Positions 52,540 to 62,205 of a stretch of DNA of 64,000 bases are shown in pieces. Each line of letters starts with the position of its first letter. The first letter of the stretch is position 1. The DNA is from an uncultured Acidiferrobacteraceae bacterium (GTDB lineage Bacteria; Pseudomonadota; Gammaproteobacteria; Acidiferrobacterales; SZUA-150), in NCBI GenBank assembly GCA_913009895.1, contig CAJVXY010000002.1, positions 1 to 64,000 of the forward strand. Reading direction: 5' to 3'. The translations under genes were made by a program, and so were the position numbers. Below the pieces are notes generated by a model. That model was not told the DNA's origin, did not search any database, and worked only from the letters and a program-made list of their open reading frames with translations.

Positions 52540-55419
52540 ATGAGCGTAAAAAGAGTTAAAAAATTACTGGAACGGTTAAATGATCACTGCGCAGACATGC
52601 TGGATGATGCGGCAGGCTTTGCAATGGCACGAACACATTATGAAGTGACAATTGAACATGTAGTCATCAAGTGCCTGGAGGATGGCAGCGGTGACATGGC
52701 GCGATTATTTCGGGCGTTTAATGTAGACACCGATGCTATCTGGCAGGGTATGTTACAGCAGTTATCCAGTTGCCGTGCAGGCAATACCGGCAAACCCAGT
52801 TTTTCTCCCCTTGTGCTTGATTGGTTTGAGCAGGCCTGGGTAAATGCCAGTTTGCATTTTAATCACGAACAAATCCGTTCTGGCGCATTGCTTGACGCCC
52901 TTATTGAGCTTGCGCCCAGATTGCCCGGCAACCATTTTTCACTACTTGACGAGATTTCTCTTGATGCCTTAAGGGATAATTTTAATCAGCTTGTCGAAGG
53001 CTCCAGTGAAAACATGAGCCAGCATAAACCAGTAGCCGATAAGGGTGCCAGGCAGATGGGTACTGGTACCAGTGGTTCGACAAATCCTTCAACAGGCGAA
53101 GAGGGTGGAGCATTAAGCCAATTTACAATAGATGTGACCGCCCGCGCTGCCTCGGGTGAAATCGATCCTGTGTTTGGCCGTGATAACGAGATACGGCAAA
53201 TGATTGATGTCTTGAGTCGCCGCCGAAAGAATAATCCTATATTGGTGGGTGAACCGGGCGTAGGCAAAACTGCCCTGGTTGAAGGACTGGCATTAAGAAT
53301 GGTTGAAGGCCAGGTTCCAGACAACCTCAAAAATATTGGTTTAAATATTCTTGATCTTGGTTTGTTGCAGGCCGGTGCCGGGGTAAAAGGTGAGTTTGAG
53401 AAACGATTAAAACAGGTTATTGATGAAGTTAAGGCATCAACAACTCCAATTATCCTGTTTATCGATGAGGCCCATACCTTGATTGGTGCCGGCGGTGATG
53501 CGGGTGGTAGTGACGCGGCTAATTTACTCAAGCCGGCACTGGCACGGGGCGAGTTGCGCACCATTGCTGCGACTACCTGGTCAGAATATAAACAGTATTT
53601 TGAGCGTGATGCGGCCTTGGCCAGACGGTTTCAACTGGTCAAGGTAGAGGAGCCAGACGTAGAAAATGCCATTACCATGATCTCGGGTTTAAAGGCATAT
53701 TATCAACGGCATCATGAGGTATTAATAACCGATGACGCGATTAAAGCGGCCGTTCATTTGTCTAATCGTTATATTACGGGCAGACAATTGCCAGACAAGG
53801 CAATTGACTTGATTGATACTGCGGCCGCCCGTGTGCGAATGGGCCAGGCCAGCCCGCCTGTTGAAGTTGAGACTGCCGAGGCAGAGTTAGCACACATAAA
53901 ACGACGTCTGGGTCACCTGGATGAGGAGCGAGCCCAGGGTATCGAGCCTGACAAGGAAATTATAAATGACCTGAATGATCGCAAGCAGATAATTCAGGTA
54001 CAACTTGCCGAGACAAAACTCCAGTGGCAGATTGAACTTGCACTGGTAAAAAAACTGGAAGAACAGCGCAAACAATTGCTGGAAAATGGCCTGGATAAAG
54101 AAGAGGCGGATCAACAGTTGGATGCCGAAAAAGAAAAGCTGGCAAATGAGATGCGTGAAATTCTTACAAAATCGCGTGAAGAAATTCAACAGGCACAGGG
54201 TGGTGATGTGCTGGTCCACAGCGAAGTAACGGCAGATGTTATTGCCAGCGTTATTTCTGACTGGACTGGAATCCCGGCAGGTAACATGGTCCATGACCTG
54301 GCAAGTACGTTATTAAAATTTGAAGAAATACTTGGCGACCGTGTGGTCGGCCAGGATCAGGCAATTACCAAACTTGGAAAAACATTACGCACCAGAACTG
54401 CTGGCCTGACACGAGAAGATGCGCCCATGGGCGTATTCCTGCTGGTAGGCCCAAGCGGTGTCGGTAAAACAGAAACTGCCCACGCTATTGCAGAGCTGTT
54501 ATTTGGCGGGGAAAGGTTTTTGACAACCATTAACATGAGTGAGTACCAGGAAGCACATACCGTTTCCCAGTTGAAGGGATCTCCGCCAGGGTATGTTGGT
54601 TATGGTGAGGGTGGTATTTTAACCGAGGCGGTTCGGCAAAGACCTTATTCAGTCGTATTACTGGACGAGGTCGAGAAGGCACATCCGGACGTAATGAATC
54701 TCTTTTTCCAGGTATTTGATCGTGGGTTTATGCGTGATGGCGAAGGCCGTGAAATAGATTTTTCCAATACCGTTATTTTGATGACCAGCAACCTGGCCGC
54801 CAACGAAATTATGGATTCATGGCAAAAACATCAAGAAGAGTCTGGTAGTGATGAGGTGACCGAGGCGACTGAGATAACAACCAAAAAAAGAAAAGCCAAG
54901 GCCAGTAAAAAGAAACCAGCCAAGGCAGAAAATAGTGAAGAAAGTAAAAAGCCGCTTAGCATTGATCAAATAGAAGTTGAAATTCAACCCCAGTTGCTGG
55001 ACTTTTTCCCACAGGCATTGCTTGCCCGCATGCAGGTTATACCTTTTTTACCACTGGACACGCAAACACTGGAACAAATTGTCGCATTAAAGCTGGATAA
55101 AGTCGCTGAACGTCTGTTATTGAATCATAAAATGCAATTTCAATGTATGCCGGAAGTGCTAAAACATCTCGCCAGTTTGTGTCAACGACCGGAGCTGGGC
55201 GCACGGCATATCGATGCGATTATTGACAGAAAATTACTGCCTAACGTGGCGCGTACATTACTAAATTACATGCTTGATGACGATACACCCGATATTCTGA
55301 GGCTGGGCCTGGATGAGAATAAAGAACTGGTTTGTGATTTCCTGGAATTGAGTAGCGAGCCAATTGAGGACGCTAATCCGGAAATTGACAGTAAAGAACA
55401 GGCCTCAGCAACAGTTTAA
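52540..55419 (+). CDS. clpV: T6SS sheath-recycling AAA+ ATPase ClpV (TssH)
   Basis: ClpV disassembles contracted TssBC sheaths. The 959-residue protein has the N-terminal sheath-binding domain, Walker A1 GEPGVGKT (237-244) with ILFIDEAHTL, the middle coiled-coil, and Walker A2 GPSGVGKT (637-644) with VLLDEVEKAH. All catalytic motifs are intact. Unusual is a low-complexity Lys/Glu/Ala insert at about residues 768-807 (EITTKKRKAKASKKKPAKAE) within the second ATPase module, right after ILMTSNLAANEIMDSW, where the family normally has a short loop. Confidence 0.96.
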   Translation: MSVKRVKKLLERLNDHCADMLDDAAGFAMARTHYEVTIEHVVIKCLEDGSGDMARLFRAFNVDTDAIWQGMLQQLSSCRAGNTGKPSFSPLVLDWFEQAWVNASLHFNHEQIRSGALLDALIELAPRLPGNHFSLLDEISLDALRDNFNQLVEGSSENMSQHKPVADKGARQMGTGTSGSTNPSTGEEGGALSQFTIDVTARAASGEIDPVFGRDNEIRQMIDVLSRRRKNNPILVGEPGVGKTALVEGLALRMVEGQVPDNLKNIGLNILDLGLLQAGAGVKGEFEKRLKQVIDEVKASTTPIILFIDEAHTLIGAGGDAGGSDAANLLKPALARGELRTIAATTWSEYKQYFERDAALARRFQLVKVEEPDVENAITMISGLKAYYQRHHEVLITDDAIKAAVHLSNRYITGRQLPDKAIDLIDTAAARVRMGQASPPVEVETAEAELAHIKRRLGHLDEERAQGIEPDKEIINDLNDRKQIIQVQLAETKLQWQIELALVKKLEEQRKQLLENGLDKEEADQQLDAEKEKLANEMREILTKSREEIQQAQGGDVLVHSEVTADVIASVISDWTGIPAGNMVHDLASTLLKFEEILGDRVVGQDQAITKLGKTLRTRTAGLTREDAPMGVFLLVGPSGVGKTETAHAIAELLFGGERFLTTINMSEYQEAHTVSQLKGSPPGYVGYGEGGILTEAVRQRPYSVVLLDEVEKAHPDVMNLFFQVFDRGFMRDGEGREIDFSNTVILMTSNLAANEIMDSWQKHQEESGSDEVTEATEITTKKRKAKASKKKPAKAENSEESKKPLSIDQIEVEIQPQLLDFFPQALLARMQVIPFLPLDTQTLEQIVALKLDKVAERLLLNHKMQFQCMPEVLKHLASLCQRPELGARHIDAIIDRKLLPNVARTLLNYMLDDDTPDILRLGLDENKELVCDFLELSSEPIEDANPEIDSKEQASATV

Positions 55420-55462
55420 TTTTTATTAACGAATACGGAAGAAAGATTAACTAAGGGAAACC

Positions 55463-57541
55463 ATGGCAGCCACATCACCCTTTGAAGGGCATAATAATAG
55501 CACCCACTATTCGCTGGAGATAAAAGACCTCGCGGCGCCGGTGAGCGTGATCAAATTTGAAGGTTCTGAAGCGATTTCAGAAAGTTATGAATACGAGTTA
55601 AGCCTGGCTATCAGGGATGTGGTTGATCCAGCTAAATTGATAAACCAAAAAACGACGCTGGAAATAGATTGGGATGGCGAAGCTCGCAAGATTCATGGCC
55701 TTATTTCAGAAGCAACACACCTGGGCCCACTGGTGGGCGATGAAAGCGAAGAATATTCTATTGTTCTTACATCACCGTTGTACAGGTTGGATATAAACAG
55801 GCAGTGCCGCGTATTTTTGAATCGCGATGTAAAAGCAATCATCGAACAAGTATTAAAGGATGGTGGTATCAACAGTTCAGAATATAAATTTGAACTGACC
55901 GGGAATTACCCAATTCGGGAAATGGTTATCCAGTATAATGAGACTGACTTTAATTTTATCACAAGGCTCATGGAAAGAGACGGGATATATTATCATTATG
56001 CTCATGAGGCGGATAATGTTGTGTTGGTTATTCGAGACGACAGTAATAATGCGCCCGGGCTTAAGGGCAACGATTCCTTAACTTACAAACCAGGCACTGG
56101 AAATGTCCAGGGCGAAGAATCAATATCAAAGCTTCAACGTAGCAGTAGATACATGACTGCTGGCGTAAAACTCAAGGATTATAATTACCGGACACCAGAA
56201 TCACCCTTACTGGCAGAAGCGAGTTCACAATCCAGTACCGCATCACATGGACTGGATTATCGCTACGGAGAGAATTACAAGAACCAGGAAGACGGTGAGC
56301 AAATAGCCCGAAGAAGACAGGAAGCAATAGATTGGCAGCGTGATTTGGTATTGGCAGAGACAGATTGTCGTGGCCTGATTCCTGGGTATGTTTTATCAGT
56401 GGTCAATCCTGAAGGAGATGTCGAAGGGGACTTCTTGATACTATCTGTTGCACACCAGGGTGATCAGTCATCGGCATTTCCTTTTGGCGGTGGCAGGAGC
56501 GGCCAAGTCACACCTAAAACCTATAGCAACCAGGTTTTAATGATCAAGACCGATATGCCCTATCGGCCGCCAGTGGATGAAAGCCGTATCCCAAAGGTTC
56601 ATGGTGTATTTTCTGCAAAAATTGAAACAACCGGTGGTGATTATGCTTATGTAGATGAACAGGGCAGATACAAACTGCGTCTGCCATTTGACCTCGGTGA
56701 TACTCAGCAGGGGGGTGCGTCACATCCTGTTCGCATGTGCCAACCGTATGCTGGGCAACAGCATGGTTTTCACTTTCCACTCCATGCCGGGACTGAAGTG
56801 CTTATAACAGGTGTCAATGGCGATGTGGACAGACCTGTCATTATTGGTGCTGTACCCAATCCTGATACTGCTAGCCCGGTTACGAGTAGCAACAACAGCC
56901 AGAATATTGTGCGCACATGGGGCGGCAATGAATTATTGATGGATGATATGCAGGGCCAGGAAAAAATAGACTTATTTACAAAAGATAAAAAGAATATTTT
57001 GTCCCTGGATGCAAATAGTGAAGGCCATAACGTACAGCTTCGGACAGAAGAAGGCGAGGCAGAAATTTTTGCCGCCAAAACCATGAGTTTTGAGTCTGGC
57101 GATTCATATACACTGCAAACTGGCAATGACCAGATTGTTACCGTAGAAAATCGTTACCAGCTGTTAACCAAAAACAAGGATATCACCTACCAGTCAGCTG
57201 CCAATATTGACATGACGGCGCAGAAAAATATTCGTATGAGCGCCGACGAAGAAAATATCGAATTATCTGCAGATAAAGACATGGTTATTGAAACAGGCCA
57301 GTCGATGTCTGTCCGGGTAATAGACGAGGACATGGAAATCATCGTTGAGTCAGGGAACATCAGTATTGAAGCCGCCAAGGATATTACCATTGCAGGCCAG
57401 GGCGGGGGGCCAATCACCATTGGCCAGGGCGGCGGCACCATAGAGATATCTACTGGCGGTGACCTGACTATTGATGCCAATAGTATCGAAATAAATGGCT
57501 CAAGCATTAATATAAAAGGCACCCAGGTAGGCAATAACTAG
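55463..57541 (+). CDS. vgrG: VgrG spike protein (TssI) of the main cluster
   Basis: The 692-residue VgrG lacks a long C-terminal extension. It has gp27-like domains (VIQYNETDFNFITRLMERDGIYYHYAHE), the OB-fold with GFHFPLHAGTEVLITGVNGDVDRPVIIGAVPNP, and a repetitive needle with TIAGQGGGPITIGQGGGTIEI ending near INIKGTQVGNN. Without its own effector domain, it should depend on a PAAR-like tip and adaptors, and those are encoded downstream (DUF4150 and DUF2169). Confidence 0.95.
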   Translation: MAATSPFEGHNNSTHYSLEIKDLAAPVSVIKFEGSEAISESYEYELSLAIRDVVDPAKLINQKTTLEIDWDGEARKIHGLISEATHLGPLVGDESEEYSIVLTSPLYRLDINRQCRVFLNRDVKAIIEQVLKDGGINSSEYKFELTGNYPIREMVIQYNETDFNFITRLMERDGIYYHYAHEADNVVLVIRDDSNNAPGLKGNDSLTYKPGTGNVQGEESISKLQRSSRYMTAGVKLKDYNYRTPESPLLAEASSQSSTASHGLDYRYGENYKNQEDGEQIARRRQEAIDWQRDLVLAETDCRGLIPGYVLSVVNPEGDVEGDFLILSVAHQGDQSSAFPFGGGRSGQVTPKTYSNQVLMIKTDMPYRPPVDESRIPKVHGVFSAKIETTGGDYAYVDEQGRYKLRLPFDLGDTQQGGASHPVRMCQPYAGQQHGFHFPLHAGTEVLITGVNGDVDRPVIIGAVPNPDTASPVTSSNNSQNIVRTWGGNELLMDDMQGQEKIDLFTKDKKNILSLDANSEGHNVQLRTEEGEAEIFAAKTMSFESGDSYTLQTGNDQIVTVENRYQLLTKNKDITYQSAANIDMTAQKNIRMSADEENIELSADKDMVIETGQSMSVRVIDEDMEIIVESGNISIEAAKDITIAGQGGGPITIGQGGGTIEISTGGDLTIDANSIEINGSSINIKGTQVGNN

Positions 57542-57611
57542 GAACGGAACTGACCATACAAGGAAATATTTATTTATCTAGTATTTATCAAGAGAGAATA
57601 ATCGGAGAATT

Positions 57612-58094
57612 ATGTCAAATTCAGTATCAAAAAAATTAAAAATTAGCAAACCAGACTCTTGTGTTGACAGTGGATATGAATTTGGCAAGGTTACTTCAGC
57701 CTTACCGAAAATTGCCATAGTACACCAGTTGGATTCAGACGGCTTAACTTTTGTATTACTGGAAAATCGTATTTTACCCGTTGCGGGATACCTGGCAACT
57801 ATCCCCGGCATTGTCCCAAAATTAAAAGTGGGACAGCAAGTGCTGGTACTGGAAACTGAGCAGGGCATTGGGATTCTGGGTTGCTGGCAATCAGCGGGCG
57901 AGCAAACAAAGGCACATATAGATTTGGAGAATGGAAATTTACAGCTAGGTGCCACCGAAAGTATTACGCTAAAAACCGGCGCAAGCAGTATAGAAGTGCA
58001 CGCAAATGGGAAAATACGTGTAGATGGTAAAGATATATATAGTATTGCCGAGGGTCCACTACGTTTGCAAGGCAGCATTATAGAGCTGAATTAA
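57612..58094 (+). CDS. DUF6484 family protein in the VgrG operon
   Basis: The 160-residue protein has a beta-rich pattern with GYLATIPGIVPKLKVGQQVLVLETEQGIGILGCW. The end is rich in short strands (NLQLGATESITLKTGASSIEVHANGKIRVDGKDIYSIAEGPLRL) that resemble the repetitive needle of VgrG. Such DUF6484 proteins occur next to vgrG and DUF2169 genes in T6SS loci. The role is unproven; a piece of the spike or a carrier-effector linker is an inference from the VgrG-like end. The stop lies two bases before the next gene. Confidence 0.75.
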   Translation: MSNSVSKKLKISKPDSCVDSGYEFGKVTSALPKIAIVHQLDSDGLTFVLLENRILPVAGYLATIPGIVPKLKVGQQVLVLETEQGIGILGCWQSAGEQTKAHIDLENGNLQLGATESITLKTGASSIEVHANGKIRVDGKDIYSIAEGPLRLQGSIIELN

Positions 58095-58096
58095 AC

Positions 58097-59371
58097 ATGC
58101 ACACGGAAGTCCCTTATCTTGATACCCACATGGAAGTTGCCGCTGCACTTTATCGCCAACGAAAACTCTGGGTGAAACAGTTGGAAGTCGGTAGCCATAG
58201 TATGGCTAACCTGGAACATCGGCAGCGTGTACACGTTCACGTGCTTTCACATATTATCGATTCTAATGAGGCGGTGCCCGAAAAAGAGCACCAGCTATAT
58301 GTATATTTAACAAGAAGATTACAATCAGATGATCAGGATATTCAAAGCCTGGCTTATGATTTAGCACGAGAATTTCTGGTTGGTAATAACTCACAACAAC
58401 AAGCCGCCTGCCAGGCACTTCTGGATTACCCCCAAACTACAAACGAAGACCTGGTTAATCTATATAAGACAAATGAAGAAGTTCGGCCAGTGTTATTTAA
58501 TCTCTGGCGAGATCAATCAATTCTCATTGATACTGCAATTGTTAATACGGCAGTTAATCACGCTAACCCGGAGATAGCTTCTGCTGCGCTACGTTATGCT
58601 GCTGGAAAAAAAGAATTTGGGATGGATGTATTCAGAAATTCGTTAGCCAGTTTAACATCTGCCCACGAACAGTCCTCCATAGAAACAGATAGATTAGTGC
58701 CAGCATTGTGGGGTGGCATGTTACGTAGTGATCCCGATATAAACAGAAAAATCAGTTTGGCAATCGAAAAAACCTCATCTGAAAATAGTGAGGCGATCAT
58801 TCGGCTGGCAGCATTGTCTGGAGATGGCGATTTATATCAACTTGTTGAGGCATGGGCATTGTCGCATCCAAATCCCGGATTACACTTGCTTGCTTTAACC
58901 GGGTATAAACAAGCAGCGAGTTTTTTATTAGAATATCTTGAGAATGGACGCGAGGCCGATCTTGCTTCTCGTTCATGGACATGGTTGACGGGCCAAAATT
59001 TACCCATGATTCCTCGAATGCAACTTGTGAGCGATGGCCATAACCCGGCGCCAGAGTCTGTAGCAGAGGTGCCATTAGTGCCCGATTATTCCCAGGCAGT
59101 TTCGTGGTGGCACCAACAAAAAGACCATTGGCCAGACGAGACAAGGAAAATATCTGGAGAAATATTATCTGATGATAATTTGCTCAAACGTGCAAGACAG
59201 TTTTGTGGGCTATATGGGCAGGATGTTAGAGATTTATCGGCATTGTCACTTGGCGAACCTTTGTGCATAAGCAGTAAAACATGGGTAATTAATCAAGAAA
59301 TTATATTTAACGAATTATCAAGACAATTACAAGGACAGTCTGAAACAAGCAGGGAGGTCAGCCATGCTTGA
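58097..59371 (+). CDS. TIGR02270-like HEAT-repeat protein of T6SS loci
   Basis: The 424-residue protein is all-helical, with regular units of about 30 residues (for example NHANPEIASAALRYAAGK and DLYQLVEAWALSHPNPGLHLLALTGYK) that look like HEAT-type repeats. It has no signal or membrane segment and should be cytoplasmic. TIGR02270 proteins of this size accompany vgrG-DUF2169 modules. The match rests on length, repeat style and context, so it is tentative. The next gene overlaps its end by eight bases. Confidence 0.65.
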   Translation: MHTEVPYLDTHMEVAAALYRQRKLWVKQLEVGSHSMANLEHRQRVHVHVLSHIIDSNEAVPEKEHQLYVYLTRRLQSDDQDIQSLAYDLAREFLVGNNSQQQAACQALLDYPQTTNEDLVNLYKTNEEVRPVLFNLWRDQSILIDTAIVNTAVNHANPEIASAALRYAAGKKEFGMDVFRNSLASLTSAHEQSSIETDRLVPALWGGMLRSDPDINRKISLAIEKTSSENSEAIIRLAALSGDGDLYQLVEAWALSHPNPGLHLLALTGYKQAASFLLEYLENGREADLASRSWTWLTGQNLPMIPRMQLVSDGHNPAPESVAEVPLVPDYSQAVSWWHQQKDHWPDETRKISGEILSDDNLLKRARQFCGLYGQDVRDLSALSLGEPLCISSKTWVINQEIIFNELSRQLQGQSETSREVSHA

Positions 59372-60422
59372 ATTGTCCAACCAGGGACCATGGTCAGCCG
59401 GGCTTTATCCTGGATTCCAGTTGAATCAGGAATTCCAGTGGACGCTTGTCATTAAAGCCAGTTTTGAATTTGATAAAGAAGGCAAGCTGACGCCACTGCA
59501 AGAGCAACTGCCTATTGAAGAAACAGACCAGCATTACGGTAAGCCGCTTGAGACCAGTTTAAAAACTGCCAATGAAATTGCGCCATTCAAGACAGGCAGT
59601 GAAATCTATTTGTATGGCACTGCAGTGCCTTACCAGGAAAGCCAGAAAGTTATGGAAGTTAAGCTTGGCATGATTTTTCCTGATGGCAACACCTGGCAAA
59701 AAGTGTTACGTATATTCGGGCGACGCGCCTGGAAAGGCATGCGTTTTACGCCAAGAGTTACAGAACCTGAAAATATTGAGTCACCGGTACCGTTAAGGTA
59801 TGAGCGAGCATATGGCGGTATTGATACTGATACGGGCCTTGAATATGAGGCCAACAGGGCAGGCCAGGGATTCTTTTCAGACCCCACTAAATTTCATGAT
59901 TCTGATCTACCACAGCTTGAGATAGGTCCGAAATTCATTAAATCTCCCAAGGATCAGCCTTTACCGGCAGGATTTGGCCCGCTGCCTGTTTTCTGGTCCC
60001 CAAGAAAAGATGATGCTGGCACGTTGGACGAAGAATCCGCGAAACTGGGGTTATGTCCATTTAGTGATGATTTAAAACCTTCATTTTATAATGCAGCACC
60101 CGCTGACCAGAGATTCGATGCTGAACTAAAAGGCGGAGAAATTATAACCTTAACCGGGTTAGTTCCAGAGTTACCACCTGCCAAACCGCTAAAGCTTAAT
60201 TTGCCAAAACTGAATCATGAGCTTTGGAAGGTTATAGGTAAAAAACAAGAGAAGATAGAGCCTGTATGTGACTCGGTTGTGATTGATGCTAACCACAAAA
60301 CTTTAAGCATGATTTGGCGCGCAGCTATCCCATGGAGCAGAGCAGAGTCTCGCAAAAGCTGGATAATCCTTGCTAGAGAAAAAAATTACGATTCAGAGGC
60401 AAGAATTAAAAAAGCATCCTGA
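59364..60422 (+). CDS. DUF2169 family T6SS adaptor
   Basis: The 352-residue protein begins ELSNQGPWSAGLYPGFQLNQEF and has WTLVIKASFEFDKEGKL, IYLYGTAVPYQ, SPVPLRYERAYGGID and LGLCPFSDDLKP, all features of DUF2169. In Agrobacterium a DUF2169 protein (Atu3641) is needed to load a DUF4150-containing effector (Tde2) onto VgrG2. Here the DUF4150 protein and effector follow two genes downstream. It is probably a cytoplasmic adaptor/chaperone for the MIX effector. Confidence 0.85.
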   Translation: MLELSNQGPWSAGLYPGFQLNQEFQWTLVIKASFEFDKEGKLTPLQEQLPIEETDQHYGKPLETSLKTANEIAPFKTGSEIYLYGTAVPYQESQKVMEVKLGMIFPDGNTWQKVLRIFGRRAWKGMRFTPRVTEPENIESPVPLRYERAYGGIDTDTGLEYEANRAGQGFFSDPTKFHDSDLPQLEIGPKFIKSPKDQPLPAGFGPLPVFWSPRKDDAGTLDEESAKLGLCPFSDDLKPSFYNAAPADQRFDAELKGGEIITLTGLVPELPPAKPLKLNLPKLNHELWKVIGKKQEKIEPVCDSVVIDANHKTLSMIWRAAIPWSRAESRKSWIILAREKNYDSEARIKKAS

Positions 60423-60456
60423 TAACAGGGGCAAATAAATTAAAATTTATAAAATA

Positions 60457-61662
60457 ATGTCAATTAACAAAAAAACTATACAGACGCCAAGCGTAGTAAT
60501 TTCCGAAATTGGCTTGTGCTGTGTCGCTGGCAACCAGGCTTTTGCATTATATGGGGCATTGGGTGGAAATATAATTAATAGTAGAGAGCTTGGTATAGAG
60601 GTTGCCTCGTCTGACCCGGATGATGCGGCAATCTCTCCATTGTGCGTATCAACTGATATGGTTGCCTCTGAAAATCCTACGGAAAGAATTATGGAACTTG
60701 CGGCTACCGCACTCGGGCAAATCATTAAAAAAATCGATCGTAAGATTGATCATTCAAAGATTCTTTGCTGTATTTTACTGCCAGCTATTGATGAGGCACG
60801 AGGGGCGGCAATCAATGAACTTCACGCTGAAAATTATCTTAAAGAGTGGATTCATAATAAATATTTATCCGTAAGTAGTCTAAACACATCATTCGGTTGC
60901 ATGAATTACAGATTCATTCGTGTTGACGAAGGTGCTGCCAAAACACTTGCAATATGCTGCCAGGAACTTTCTGAAGGGAAATGGCAAGCGGTTATTTTTG
61001 GCGGGGTAGATTCATTGATTAATGAAATGACATGTGCCGAGCTGGCTGGTAAAGCGAGCCTTAATACAAAAGATAACCCAAATGGCCAGATCCCTGGTGA
61101 AGGCGCAGCATTTTTATTGTTAGAAAAAAAACAAGAAGAAAACGAAACTGAAAATATTGAAATCAGTAACATTATTTCTAAGCCAGAGCCCAACACCCGT
61201 TGTGCCGAGCACAAAAAAATGCTCGGTTTGGCTGATTCCATAAGCGAAATTATCAATAAAGAAAATATTTCGCCCAATACTATTGATACCATTTTGTTAC
61301 CATTTGGACTGGAAATCTGCGAACAACTGGAATGGTACCAGGTGACCCAAAAAATCTGGCCGAATGTACTTGATGAGAGTCAACGCTTAGCAATGCAGGT
61401 AGGAGAAATTGAAGCGCCCCAGCCAGAGCCAGAAACTATTATTAGTCCCGAAATTCTTCAAATGACAAGTGTCACAGGAAATGTTGGCGCTGCAACACTA
61501 CCGATAGCACTGGCATTGTCCTGTGGGCGGTTTGAGTACAGCTATCCAGATATTAATAATCTGATTGTTTGCGATGTTAGCAGCCATGATATCCGGGGGG
61601 CCGTGTACTTGAGTCAAAATAGTAAACACAACAATAACCCGAAACAGGCGGCATCAGGATAA
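60457..61662 (+). CDS. Beta-ketoacyl-synthase-like protein lacking catalytic residues
   Basis: The 401-residue protein has the thiolase/ketosynthase fold pattern: FGGVDSL (181-187), IPGEGAAFLLLE (212-223) and SVTGNVGAATLPIALAL (338-354). Aligned to ketosynthases, the active-site Cys position holds D157 (RVDEGAAKTLAICCQEL), and the His of the NxGH motif is A345. Condensing activity is therefore unlikely. Such genes occur between DUF2169 and DUF4150 genes in T6SS loci. A scaffold or cargo-binding role is inference. Confidence 0.75.
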   Translation: MSINKKTIQTPSVVISEIGLCCVAGNQAFALYGALGGNIINSRELGIEVASSDPDDAAISPLCVSTDMVASENPTERIMELAATALGQIIKKIDRKIDHSKILCCILLPAIDEARGAAINELHAENYLKEWIHNKYLSVSSLNTSFGCMNYRFIRVDEGAAKTLAICCQELSEGKWQAVIFGGVDSLINEMTCAELAGKASLNTKDNPNGQIPGEGAAFLLLEKKQEENETENIEISNIISKPEPNTRCAEHKKMLGLADSISEIINKENISPNTIDTILLPFGLEICEQLEWYQVTQKIWPNVLDESQRLAMQVGEIEAPQPEPETIISPEILQMTSVTGNVGAATLPIALALSCGRFEYSYPDINNLIVCDVSSHDIRGAVYLSQNSKHNNNPKQAASG

Positions 61663-61665
61663 ACA

Positions 61666-62205
61666 ATGAGTAATGTAGTAATAAATGGGCTTACAGCAGT
61701 ACACGCAGGGTCCGGTGGTACGCTCACGACTGTGGATGTCTGTAAGACGCCAGATAAATGTCCAGCCATACCCTATACAAATACTGCAACTTCTGGCAAT
61801 TCAGCAAAAACTGCGGGCAGTGTAATGATTAATGGCAACCCGGCCTGTAATAAAGATGCAAATTTTTCAGTTAGCTCGGGGGATGAAGGAGGAACGTGTG
61901 GTGGCGTATCGTCTGGGTCTATAAAGGGCATGGCCGAGTTCATCACCTTTTCGGCCAATGTCTATATAGAAGGAATACCTGCCGTTAGACAAACCGATCT
62001 CATGGTATCAAATAATAAAAATACACCACCGGTACCCTTGCAACAGCCCGGTGCCGCACAACCACCAGAATTATCAGCCACGGAAGCAGAAACAAAAGAA
62101 GCAGAAGATCCCGGATTTGAATATACGGTAGACGTTAAAGGTAATAATTTTCATATGCTGAAATCATCTGTGGTTATAGAGCAAGCTGACGAGGGAGATG
62201 AGTAA
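61666..62205 (+). CDS. DUF4150 PAAR-like spike-tip protein
   Basis: The 179-residue protein has the DUF4150 pattern: PAIPYTNTATSGNS, GSVMINGNPACNKDANFSVSSGDEGGTCGGVSSG, MAEFITFSANVYIEGIPAVRQTDLM. It lacks a signal peptide. DUF4150 proteins act as PAAR-like caps that fix an effector to VgrG. A Pro/Gln/Glu-rich tail (about 60 residues after PPVPLQQPG) may connect to the effector. Its stop overlaps the effector start (TAATG). Confidence 0.85.
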   Translation: MSNVVINGLTAVHAGSGGTLTTVDVCKTPDKCPAIPYTNTATSGNSAKTAGSVMINGNPACNKDANFSVSSGDEGGTCGGVSSGSIKGMAEFITFSANVYIEGIPAVRQTDLMVSNNKNTPPVPLQQPGAAQPPELSATEAETKEAEDPGFEYTVDVKGNNFHMLKSSVVIEQADEGDE

